A program made the translations under genes and the position numbers. From Euwallacea fornicatus (taxonomy: Eukaryota; Arthropoda; Insecta; Coleoptera; Curculionidae): a stretch of 64,000 nucleotides of DNA. A model generated the notes under the pieces. That model saw only the letters and a list, made by a program, of their open reading frames with translations, searched no databases and was not told the origin of the DNA. Of the stretch, positions 47,205-58,569 are shown in pieces. The number at the start of each line of letters is the position of its first letter. Positions within the stretch are counted from its first letter, which is position 1. The stretch covers positions 496,001 to 560,000 of the forward strand of contig NW_027096019.1 of the NCBI RefSeq assembly GCF_040115645.1. Direction: 5' to 3'.

Positions 47205-50200
47205 CAAGGAGATGATTCTATGATCAATTTTTTAAGCAATTTGAAGCACATTTGCCGAAGTTACGGAGGTTCAAAATTTGAAAAGTCACGAAAGAAGTGT
47301 GTTTGTGCACATAAATTACTCGTTTTCTGGAAAACTCACCAAGATACAATGAGGCCTTATTAGTCTTTTTAAAGTGCTCGTCGAGGTGATTCTGCGGTCA
47401 AATTTTGAAGGTACTTGGAGCTCATTTGCCGAAGTTACGGAGGGTCAAAGTTTGAAAAGTCACGAAAGAAGTGTGTTGTGCACATAAATTACTCGTTTTC
47501 TGGAAAACTCACCAAGATACAATGAAGCCTTATTTGTCATGTTAAAGAGCTCGTCGAGGTGATTCTGTGGTCCAATTTTGTAGGTAGTTGGAGCTCATTT
47601 GCCGAAGTTACGTAGGTTCAAAGCTTGAAAAGTCACGAAAGTTGTGTGTTTGTGCACATAAATTACTCGTTTTCTAGAAAACTCACCTAGATACAATGAA
47701 GCCTTATGAGTCATGATGAAGAGCTCGTCGAGGTGATTCTATGATCAATTTTTTAAGCAATTTGAAGCACATTTGCCGAAGTTACGGAGGTTCAAAGCTT
47801 GAAAAGTCACGAAAGATGTGTGTTTGTGCACATAAATTACTCGTTTTCTAGAAAACTCACCAAGATACAATGAAGCCTTATGAGTCATGATGAAGAGCTC
47901 GTCGAGGTGATTCTATGATCAATTTTTTAAGCAATTTGAAGCACATTTGCCGAAGTTACGGAGGTTCAAAGCTTGAAAAGTCACGAAAGATGTGTGTTTG
48001 TGCACATAAATTACTCGTTTTCTAAAAAACTCACCAAGATACAATGAAGCCTTATGAGTCATGATGAAGAACTCACCGAGATGATTCTATGATCAATTTT
48101 TTAAGCAATTTGAAGCACATTTGCCGAAGTTACGGAGGTTCAAAACTTGAAAAGTCACGAAGGAAGTGTGTTTGAGCACATAAATTACTCGTTTTCTGGA
48201 AAACTCACCAAGATACAATGAAGCCTTATTTGTCATGTTAAAGAGCTCGTCGAGGTGATTCTGTGGTAAAATTTTGAAGGTATTTGAAGCTCATTTGCCG
48301 AAGTTACGGAGGTTCAAATCTTGAAAGGTCACGAGAGATGTGTGTTTGTGCACATAAATTACTCGTTTCTAGAAAACTCACCTAGATACAATGAAGCCTT
48401 ATGAGTCATGATGAAGAGCTCGTCGAGGTGATTCTATGATCAATTTTTTAAGCAATTTGAAGCACATTTGCCGAAGTTACGGAGGTTCAAAGCTTGAAAA
48501 GTCACGAAAGATGTGTGTTTGTGCACATAAATTACTCGTTTCTAGAAAACTCACCTAAATACAATGAGGCCTTATTTGTCATGTTAAAGAGCTCGTCGAG
48601 GTGATTCTGTGGTCCAATTTTGAAGGTACTTGGAGCTCATTTGCCGAAGTTACGGAGGGTCAAAGTTTGAAAAGTCACGAAAGAAGTGTGTTGTGCACAT
48701 AAATTACTCGTTTTCTAGAAAACTCACCAAGATACAATGAGGCCTTATTAGTCGTGTTAAAGAGCTCGTCGAGGTGATTCTGTGGTCCAATTTTGAAGGT
48801 ACTTGGAGCTCATTTGCCGAAGTTACGGAGGGTCAAAGTTTGAAAAGTCACGAAAGAAGTGTGTTGTGCACATAAATTACTCGTTTTCTAGAAAACTCAC
48901 CAAGATACAATGAGGCCTTATTAGTCTTGTTAAAGAGCTCGTCGAGGTGATTCTGTGGTAAAATTTTGAAGGTATTTGAAGCTCATTTGCCGAAGTTACG
49001 GAGGTTCAAATCTTGAAAGGTCACGAGAGATGTGTGTTTGTGCACATAAATTACTCGTTTCTAGAAAACTCACCAAGATACAATGAAGCCTTATGAGTCA
49101 TGATGAAGAGCTCGTCGAGGTGATTCAATGATCAATTTTTTAAGCAATTTGAAGCACATTTGCCGAAGTTACGTAGGTTCAAAGCTTGAAAAGTCACGAA
49201 AGAAGTGTGTTGTGCACATAAATTACTCGTTTTCTAGAAAACTCACCAAGATACAATGAGGCCTTATTAGTCTTGTTAAAGAGCTCGTCGAGGTGATTCT
49301 GTGGTAAAATTTTGAAGGTATTTGAAGCTCATTTGCCGAAGTTACGGAGGTTCAAATCTTGAAAGGTCACGAGAGATGTGTGTTTGTGCACATAAATTAC
49401 TCGTTTTCTAGAAAACTCACCTAGATACAATGAAGCCTTATGAGTCATGATGAAGAGCTCAAGGAGATGATTCTATGATCAATTTTTTAAGCAATTTGAA
49501 GCACATTTGCCGAAGTTACGGAGGTTCAAAATTTGAAAAGTCACGAAAGAAGTGTGTTTGTGCACATAAATTACTCGTTTTCTGGAAAACTCACCAAGAT
49601 ACAATGAAGCCTTAATTGTCATGTTAAAGAGCTCGTCGAGGTGATTCTGTGGTAAAATTTTGAAGGTATTTGGAGCTCATTTGCCGAAGTTACGTAGGTT
49701 CAAAACTTGAAAAGTCACGAAAGATGTGTGTTTGAGCACATAAATTACTCGTTTTCTAGAAAACTCACCAAGATATAATTAAGCCTTATGAGTCATGATG
49801 AAGAGCTCAAGGAGATGATTCTATGATCAATTTTTTAAGCAATTTGAAGCACATTTGCCGAAGTTACGGAGGTTCAAAGCTTGAAAAGTCACGAAAGATG
49901 TGTGTTTGTGCACATAAATTACTCGTTTCTAGAAAACTCACCTAAATACAATGAGGCCTTATTTGTCATGTTAAAGAGCTCGTCGAGGTGATTCTGTGGT
50001 CAAATTTTGAAGGTAGTTGGAGCTCATTTGCCGAAGTTACGGAGGTTCAAATCTTGAAAGGTCACGAGAGATGTGTGTTTGTGCACATAAATTACTCGTT
50101 TCTAGAAAACTCACCTAGATACAATGAAGCCTTATGAGTCATGATGAAGAGCTCGTCGAGGTGATTCTATGATCAATTTTTTAAGCAATTTGAAGCACAT

Positions 50201-51540
50201 TTGCCGAAGTTACGGAGGTTCAAAGCTTGAAAAGTCACGAAAGATGTGTGTTTGTGCACATAAATTACTCGTTTCTAGAAAACTCACCTAAATACAATGA
50301 GGCCTTATTTGTCATGTTAAAGAGCTCGTCGAGGTGATTCTGTGGTCAAATTTTGAAGGTAGTTGGAACTCATTTGCCGAAGTTACGGAGGTTCAAAACT
50401 TGAAAAGTCACGAAGGAAGTGTGTTTGAGCACATAAATTACTCGTTTTCTGGAAAACTCACCAAGATACAATGAAGCCTTATGAGTCATGATGAAGAACT
50501 CACCGAGATGATTCTATGATCAATTTTTTAAGCAATTTGAAGCACATTTGCAGAAGTTACGGAGGTTCAAATCTTGAAAGGTTACGAGAGATGTGTGTTT
50601 GTGCACATAAATTACTCGTTTCTAGAAAACTCACCTAAATACAATGAGGCCTTATTTGTCATGTTAAAGAGCTCGTCGAGGTGATTCTGTGGTCAAATTT
50701 TGAAGGTAGTTGGAACTCATTTGCCGAAGTTACGGAGGTTCAAAACTTGAAAAGTCACGAAAGAAGTGTGTTGTGCACATAAATTACTCGTTTTCTGGAA
50801 AACTCACCAAGATACAATGAAGCCTTATTAGTCTTTTTAAAGTGCTCGTCGAGGTGATTCTGCGGTCAAATTTTGAAGGTATTTGAAGCTCATTTGCCGA
50901 AGTTACGGAGGGTCAAAGTTTGAAAAGTCACGAAAGAAGTGTGTTTGTGCACATAAATTACTCGTTTTCTGGAAAACTCACCAAGATACAATGAGGCCTT
51001 ATTAGTCTTTTTAAAGTGCTCGTCGAGGTGATTCTGCGGTCAAATTTTGAAGGTACTTGGAGCTCATTTGCCGAAGTTACGGAGGGTCAAAGTTTGAAAA
51101 GTCACGAAAGAAGTGTGTTGTGCACATAAATTACTCGTTTTCTGGAAAATTCACCAAGATACAATGAAGCCTTATTAGTCTTGTTAAAGAGCTCGTCGAG
51201 GTGATTCTGTGGTCCAATTTTGAAGGTACTTGGAGCTCATTTGCCGAAGTTACGGAGGGTCAAAGTTTGAAAAGTCACGAAAGAAGTGTGTTGTGCACAT
51301 AAATTACTCGTTTTCTAGAAAACTCACCAAGATACAATGAGGCCTTATTAGTCTTGTTAAAGAGCTCGTCGAGGTGATTCTGTGGTCCAATTTTGAAGGT
51401 AGTTGGAGCTCATTTGCCGAAGTTACGTAGGTTCAAAGCTTGAAAAGTCACGAAAGTTGTGTGTTTGTGCACATAAATTACTCGTTTTCTAGAAAACTCA
51501 CCTAGATACAATGAAGCCTTATGAGTCATGATGAAGAGCT
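47205..51540 (+). repeat. HOR unit 2, 25 monomers
   Basis: It has the same marker order as unit 1 but is 4,336 bp long. Offsets to unit 1 are 4,164 up to GATTCAATG (44,961/49,125) and 4,337 from GCCTTAATTG (45,271/49,608) on. The extra monomer therefore lies between, at about 49,239-49,412. Its end also differs: near 51,175-51,400 it has TTAGTCTTGTTAAAG monomers where units 1 and 3 have TTTGTCATG with GGTCCAATTTTGTAGG. Confidence 0.83.
49239..49412 (+). repeat. Inserted monomer in HOR unit 2
   Basis: This 174-bp monomer reads TTAGTCTTGTTAAAGAGC, GTGGTAAAATTTTG and a beta right half. It repeats the monomer starting near 48,892, two monomers earlier. The monomer before it has a mixed right half: it starts as delta (CGTAGG) and ends as epsilon (GAAGTGTGTTGTGCAC), which marks the template jump. 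Units 1 and 3 lack the insertion. A backward slip of two monomers during copying explains it. Confidence 0.82.
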
Positions 51541-54500
51541 CAAGGAGATGATTCTATGATCAATTTTTTAAGCAATTTGAAGCACATTTGCCGAAGTTAC
51601 GGAGGTTCAAAATTTGAAAAGTCACGAAAGAAGTGTGTTTGTGCACATAAATTACTCGTTTTCTGGAAAACTCACCAAGATACAATGAGGCCTTATTAGT
51701 CTTTTTAAAGTGCTCGTCGAGGTGATTCTGCGGTCAAATTTTGAAGGTACTTGGAGCTCATTTGCCGAAGTTACGGAGGGTCAAAGTTTGAAAAGTCACG
51801 AAAGAAGTGTGTTGTGCACATAAATTACTCGTTTTCTGGAAAACTCACCAAGATACAATGAAGCCTTATTTGTCATGTTAAAGAGCTCGTCGAGGTGATT
51901 CTGTGGTCCAATTTTGTAGGTAGTTGGAGCTCATTTGCCGAAGTTACGTAGGTTCAAAGCTTGAAAAGTCACGAAAGTTGTGTGTTTGTGCACATAAATT
52001 ACTCGTTTTCTAGAAAACTCACCTAGATACAATGAAGCCTTATGAGTCATGATGAAGAGCTCGTCGAGGTGATTCTATGATCAATATTTTAAGCAATTTG
52101 AAGCACATTTGCCGAAGTTACGGAGGTTCAAAGCTTGAAAAGTCACGAAAGATGTGTGTTTGTGCACATAAATTACTCGTTTTCTAGAAAACTCACCAAG
52201 ATACAATGAAGCCTTATGAGTCATGATGAAGAGCTCGTCGAGGTGATTCTATGATCAATTTTTTAAGCAATTTGAAGCACATTTGCCGAAGTTACGGAGG
52301 TTCAAAGCTTGAAAAGTCACGAAAGATGTGTGTTTGTGCACATAAATTACTCGTTTTCTAAAAAACTCACCAAGATACAATGAAGCCTTATGAGTCATGA
52401 TGAAGAACTCACCGAGATGATTCTATGATCAATTTTTTAAGCAATTTGAAGCACATTTGCCGAAGTTACGGAGGTTCAAAACTTGAAAAGTCACGAAGGA
52501 AGTGTGTTTGAGCACATAAATTACTCGTTTTCTGGAAAACTCACCAAGATACAATGAAGCCTTATTTGTCATGTTAAAGAGCTCGTCGAGGTGATTCTGT
52601 GGTAAAATTTTGAAGGTATTTGAAGCTCATTTGCCGAAGTTACGGAGGTTCAAATCTTGAAAGGTCACGAGAGATGTGTGTTTGTGCACATAAATTACTC
52701 GTTTCTAGAAAACTCACCTAGATACAATGAAGCCTTATGAGTCATGATGAAGAGCTCGTCGAGGTGATTCTATGATCAATTTTTTAAGCAATTTGAAGCA
52801 CATTTGCCGAAGTTACGGAGGTTCAAAGCTTGAAAAGTCACGAAAGATGTGTGTTTGTGCACATAAATTACTCGTTTCTAGAAAACTCACCTAAATACAA
52901 TGAGGCCTTATTTGTCATGTTAAAGAGCTCGTCGAGGTGATTCTGTGGTCCAATTTTGAAGGTACTTGGAGCTCATTTGCCGAAGTTACGGAGGGTCAAA
53001 GTTTGAAAAGTCACGAAAGAAGTGTGTTGTGCACATAAATTACTCGTTTTCTAGAAAACTCACCAAGATACAATGAGGCCTTATTAGTCGTGTTAAAGAG
53101 CTCGTCGAGGTGATTCTGTGGTCCAATTTTGAAGGTACTTGGAGCTCATTTGCCGAAGTTACGGAGGGTCAAAGTTTGAAAAGTCACGAAAGAAGTGTGT
53201 TGTGCACATAAATTACTCGTTTTCTAGAAAACTCACCAAGATACAATGAGGCCTTATTAGTCTTGTTAAAGAGCTCGTCGAGGTGATTCTGTGGTAAAAT
53301 TTTGAAGGTATTTGAAGCTCATTTGCCGAAGTTACGGAGGTTCAAATCTTGAAAGGTCACGAGAGATGTGTGTTTGTGCACATAAATTACTCGTTTCTAG
53401 AAAACTCACCAAGATACAATGAAGCCTTATGAGTCATGATGAAGAGCTCGTCGAGGTGATTCAATGATCAATTTTTTAAGCAATTTGAAGCACATTTGCC
53501 GAAGTTACGTAGGTTCAAAGCTTGAAAAGTCACGAAAGTTGTGTGTTTGTGCACATAAATTACTCGTTTTCTAGAAAACTCACCTAGATACAATGAAGCC
53601 TTATGAGTCATGATGAAGAGCTCAAGGAGATGATTCTATGATCAATTTTTTAAGCAATTTGAAGCACATTTGCCGAAGTTACGGAGGTTCAAAATTTGAA
53701 AAGTCACGAAAGAAGTGTGTTTGTGCACATAAATTACTCGTTTTCTGGAAAACTCACCAAGATACAATGAAGCCTTAATTGTCATGTTAAAGAGCTCGTC
53801 GAGGTGATTCTGTGGTAAAATTTTGAAGGTATTTGGAGCTCATTTGCCGAAGTTACGTAGGTTCAAAACTTGAAAAGTCACGAAAGATGTGTGTTTGAGC
53901 ACATAAATTACTCGTTTTCTAGAAAACTCACCAAGATATAATTAAGCCTTATGAGTCATGATGAAGAGCTCAAGGAGATGATTCTATGATCAATTTTTTA
54001 AGCAATTTGAAGCACATTTGCCGAAGTTACGGAGGTTCAAAGCTTGAAAAGTCACGAAAGATGTGTGTTTGTGCACATAAATTACTCGTTTCTAGAAAAC
54101 TCACCTAAATACAATGAGGCCTTATTTGTCATGTTAAAGAGCTCGTCGAGGTGATTCTGTGGTCAAATTTTGAAGGTAGTTGGAGCTCATTTGCCGAAGT
54201 TACGGAGGTTCAAATCTTGAAAGGTCACGAGAGATGTGTGTTTGTGCACATAAATTACTCGTTTCTAGAAAACTCACCTAGATACAATGAAGCCTTATGA
54301 GTCATGATGAAGAGCTCGTCGAGGTGATTCTATGATCAATTTTTTAAGCAATTTGAAGCACATTTGCCGAAGTTACGGAGGTTCAAAGCTTGAAAAGTCA
54401 CGAAAGATGTGTGTTTGTGCACATAAATTACTCGTTTCTAGAAAACTCACCTAAATACAATGAGGCCTTATTTGTCATGTTAAAGAGCTCGTCGAGGTGA

Positions 54501-55704
54501 TTCTGTGGTCAAATTTTGAAGGTAGTTGGAACTCATTTGCCGAAGTTACGGAGGTTCAAAACTTGAAAAGTCACGAAGGAAGTGTGTTTGAGCACATAAA
54601 TTACTCGTTTTCTGGAAAACTCACCAAGATACAATGAAGCCTTATGAGACATGATGAAGAACTCACCGAGATGATTCTATGATCAATTTTTTAAGCAATT
54701 TGAAGCACATTTGCAGAAGTTACGGAGGTTCAAATCTTGAAAGGTTACGAGAGATGTGTGTTTGTGCACATAAATTACTCGTTTCTAGAAAACTCACCTA
54801 AATACAATGAGGCCTTATTTGTCATGTTAAAGAGCTCGTCGAGGTGATTCTGTGGTCAAATTTTGAAGGTAGTTGGAACTCATTTGCCGAAGTTACGGAG
54901 GTTCAAAACTTGAAAAGTCACGAAAGAAGTGTGTTGTGCACATAAATTACTCGTTTTCTGGAAAACTCACCAAGATACAATGAAGCCTTATTAGTCTTTT
55001 TAAAGTGCTCGTCGAGGTGATTCTGCGGTCAAATTTTGAAGGTATTTGAAGCTCATTTGCCGAAGTTACGGAGGGTCAAAGTTTGAAAAGTCACGAAAGA
55101 AGTGTGTTTGTGCACATAAATTACTCGTTTTCTGGAAAACTCACCAAGATACAATGAGGCCTTATTAGTCTTTTTAAAGTGCTCGTCGAGGTGATTCTGC
55201 GGTCAAATTTTGAAGGTACTTGGAGCTCATTTGCCGAAGTTACGGAGGGTCAAAGTTTGAAAAGTCACGAAAGAAGTGTGTTGTGCACATAAATTACTCG
55301 TTTTCTGGAAAATTCACCAAGATACAATGAAGCCTTATTTGTCATGTTAAAGAGCTCGTCGAGGTGATTCTGTGGTCCAATTTTGTAGGTAGTTGGAGCT
55401 CATTTGCCGAAGTTACGTAGGTTCAAAGCTTGAAAAGTCACGAAAGTTGTGTGTTTGTGCACATAAATTACTCGTTTTCTAGAAAACTCACCTAGATACA
55501 ATGAAGCCTTATGAGTCATGATGAAGAGCTCGTCGAGGTGATTCTGTGGTCCAATTTTGAAGGTAGTTGGAGCTCATTTGCCGAAGTTACGTAGGTTCAA
55601 AGCTTGAAAAGTCACGAAAGTTGTGTGTTTGTGCACATAAATTACTCGTTTTCTAGAAAACTCACCTAGATACAATGAAGCCTTATGAGTCATGATGAAG
55701 AGCT
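51541..55704 (+). repeat. HOR unit 3, 24 monomers, complete
   Basis: This 4,164-bp copy is collinear with unit 1, including GATATAATTAAG at 53,935 and the second GCGGTC..GTACTTGG at 55,200. Private changes include CAATATTTTAAG (52,085) and ATGAGACATG (near 54,647), the latter altering an ATGAGTCAT site. Similarity to unit 1 appears near complete by eye. Confidence 0.83.
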
Positions 55705-57786
55705 CAAGGAGATGATTCTATGATCAATTTTTTAAGCAATTTGAAGCACATTTGCCGAAGTTACGGAGGTTCAAAATTTGAAAAGTCACGAAAGAAGTGT
55801 GTTTGTGCACATAAATTACTCGTTTTCTGGAAAACTCACCAAGATACAATGAGGCCTTATTAGTCTTTTTAAAGTGCTCGTCGAGGTGATTCTGCGGTCA
55901 AATTTTGAAGGTATTTGGAGCTCATTTGCCGAAGTTACGTAGGTTCAAAACTTGAAAAGTCACGAAAGATGTGTGTTTGAGCACATAAATTACTCGTTTT
56001 CTAGAAAACTCACCAAGATATAATTAAGCCTTATGAGTCATGATGAAGAGCTCAAGGAGATGATTCTATGATCAATTTTTTAAGCAATTTGAAGCACATT
56101 TGCCGAAGTTACGGAGGTTCAAAGCTTGAAAAGTCACGAAAGATGTGTGTTTGTGCACATAAATTACTCGTTTCTAGAAAACTCACCTAAATACAATGAG
56201 GCCTTATTTGTCATGTTAAAGAGCTCGTCGAGGTGATTCTGTGGTCAAATTTTGAAGGTAGTTGGAGCTCATTTGCCGAAGTTACGGAGGTTCAAATCTT
56301 GAAAGGTCACGAGAGATGTGTGTTTGTGCACATAAATTACTCGTTTCTAGAAAACTCACCTAGATACAATGAAGCCTTATGAGTCATGATGAAGAGCTCG
56401 TCGAGGTGATTCTATGATCAATTTTTTAAGCAATTTGAAGCACATTTGCCGAAGTTACGGAGGTTCAAAGCTTGAAAAGTCACGAAAGATGTGTGTTTGT
56501 GCACATAAATTACTCGTTTCTAGAAAACTCACCTAAATACAATGAGGCCTTATTTGTCATGTTAAAGAGCTCGTCGAGGTGATTCTGTGGTCAAATTTTG
56601 AAGGTAGTTGGAACTCATTTGCCGAAGTTACGGAGGTTCAAAACTTGAAAAGTCACGAAGGAAGTGTGTTTGAGCACATAAATTACTCGTTTTCTGGAAA
56701 ACTCACCAAGATACAATGAAGCCTTATGAGTCATGATGAAGAACTCACCGAGATGATTCTATGATCAATTTTTTAAGCAATTTGAAGCACATTTGCAGAA
56801 GTTACGGAGGTTCAAATCTTGAAAGGTTACGAGAGATGTGTGTTTGTGCATATAAATTACTCGTTTCTAGAAAACTCACCTAAATACAATGAGGCCTTAT
56901 TTGTCATGTTAAAGAGCTCGTCGAGGTGATTCTGTGGTCAAATTTTGAAGGTAGTTGGAACTCATTTGCCGAAGTTACGGAGGTTCAAAACTTGAAAAGT
57001 CACGAAAGAAGTGTGTTGTGCACATAAATTACTCGTTTTCTGGAAAACTCACCAAGATACAATGAAGCCTTATTAGTCTTTTTAAAGTGCTCGTCGAGGT
57101 GATTCTGCGGTCAAATTTTGAAGGTATTTGAAGCTCATTTGCCGAAGTTACGGAGGGTCAAAGTTTGAAAAGTCACGAAAGAAGTGTGTTTGTGCACATA
57201 AATTACTCGTTTTCTGGAAAACTCACCAAGATACAATGAGGCCTTATTAGTCTTTTTAAAGTGCTCGTCGAGGTGATTCTGCGGTCAAATTTTGAAGGTA
57301 CTTGGAGCTCATTTGCCGAAGTTACGGAGGGTCAAAGTTTGAAAAGTCACGAAAGAAGTGTGTTGTGCACATAAATTACTCGTTTTCTGGAAAATTCACC
57401 AAGATACAATGAAGCCTTATTTGTCATGTTAAAGAGCTCGTCGAGGTGATTCTGTGGTCCAATTTTGTAGGTAGTTGGAGCTCATTTGCCGAAGTTACGT
57501 AGGTTCAAAGCTTGAAAAGTCACGAAAGTTGTGTGTTTGTGCACATAAATTACTCGTTTTCTAGAAAACTCACCTAGATACAATGAAGCCTTATGAGTCA
57601 TGATGAAGAGCTCGTCGAGGTGATTCTGTGGTCCAATTTTGAAGGTAGTTGGAGCTCATTTGCCGAAGTTACGTAGGTTCAAAGCTTGAAAAGTCACGAA
57701 AGTTGTGTGTTTGTGCACATAAATTACTCGTTTTCTAGAAAACTCACCTAGATACAATGAAGCCTTATGAGTCATGATGAAGAGCT
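55705..57786 (+). repeat. HOR unit 4, internally deleted to 12 monomers
   Basis: It starts like the other units, but at about 55,905 it jumps from the first GCGGTCAAATTTTGAAGG monomer to the GTATTTGG..CGTAGG..AAAACTTG monomer that normally lies 12 monomers further on. GATATAATTAAG follows at 56,017, 2,082 bp after the unit 3 copy. The second half is then collinear to 57,786. The loss is a whole number of monomers. TTGTGCATATAAA near 56,848 is a local change. Confidence 0.83.
55832..56005 (+). repeat. Junction monomer of the 12-monomer deletion
   Basis: The left part (TTAGTCTTTTTAAAGTGC, CTGCGGTC) equals the monomer at 51,731; the right part (GTATTTGGAGC, CGTAGGTTCAAAACTTG, GAGCAC) equals the monomer before 53,935. 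The crossover must lie within AAATTTTGAAGGTA, which both parents share, at about 55,898-55,911. This is one of the best-resolved recombination junctions in the window. Confidence 0.85.
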
Positions 57787-57913
57787 CAAGGAGATGATTC
57801 TATGATCAATTTTTTAAGCAATTTGAAGCACATTTGCCGAAGTTACGGAGGTTCAAAATTTGAAAAGTCACGAAAGAAGTGTGTTTGAGCACATAAATTA
57901 CTCGTTTTCTGGA

Positions 57914-58065
57914 AAACTCACCAAGATACAATGAGAGCTCGTCGAGGTGATTCTGTGGTAAAATTTTGAAGGTATTTGAAGCTCATTTGCCGAAGTTACG
58001 GAGGTTCAAATCTTGAAAGGTCACGAGAGATGTGTGTTTGTGCACATAAATTACTCGTTTCTAGA
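57914..58065 (+). repeat. Short 152-bp monomer with 21-bp deletion, copy 3
   Basis: The same 21-bp loss and junction (gap at 57,933) is followed by GTGGTAAAATTTTGAAGG and a beta right half, as in the 30-kb and 32-kb copies. It lies 25 kb away, between the truncated HOR copy ending at 57,786 and the 12-monomer half-unit from 59,330. Identical breakpoints favour one deletion event later copied across the array over three independent deletions. Confidence 0.9.
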
Positions 58066-58569
58066 AAACTCACCTAGATACAATGAAGCCTTATGAGTCA
58101 TGATGAAGAGCTCGTCGAGGTGATTCTATGATCAATTTTTTAAGCAATTTGAAGCACATTTGCCGAAGTTACGGAGGTTCAAAGCTTGAAAAGTCACGAA
58201 AGATGTGTGTTTGTGCACATAAATTACTCGTTTTCTAGAAAACTCACCAAGATACAATGAAGCCTTATGAGTCATGATGAAGAGCTCGTCGAGGTGATTC
58301 TATGATCAATTTTTTAAGCAATTTGAAGCACATTTGCCGAAGTTACGGAGGTTCAAAGCTTGAAAAGTCACGAAAGATGTGTGTTTGTGCACATAAATTA
58401 CTCGTTTTCTAAAAAACTCACCAAGATACAATGAAGCCTTATGAGTCATGATGAAGAACTCACCGAGATGATTCTATGATCAATTTTTTAAGCAATTTGA
58501 AGCACATTTGCCGAAGTTACGGAGGTTCAAAACTTGAAAAGTCACGAAGGAAGTGTGTTTGAGCACATA

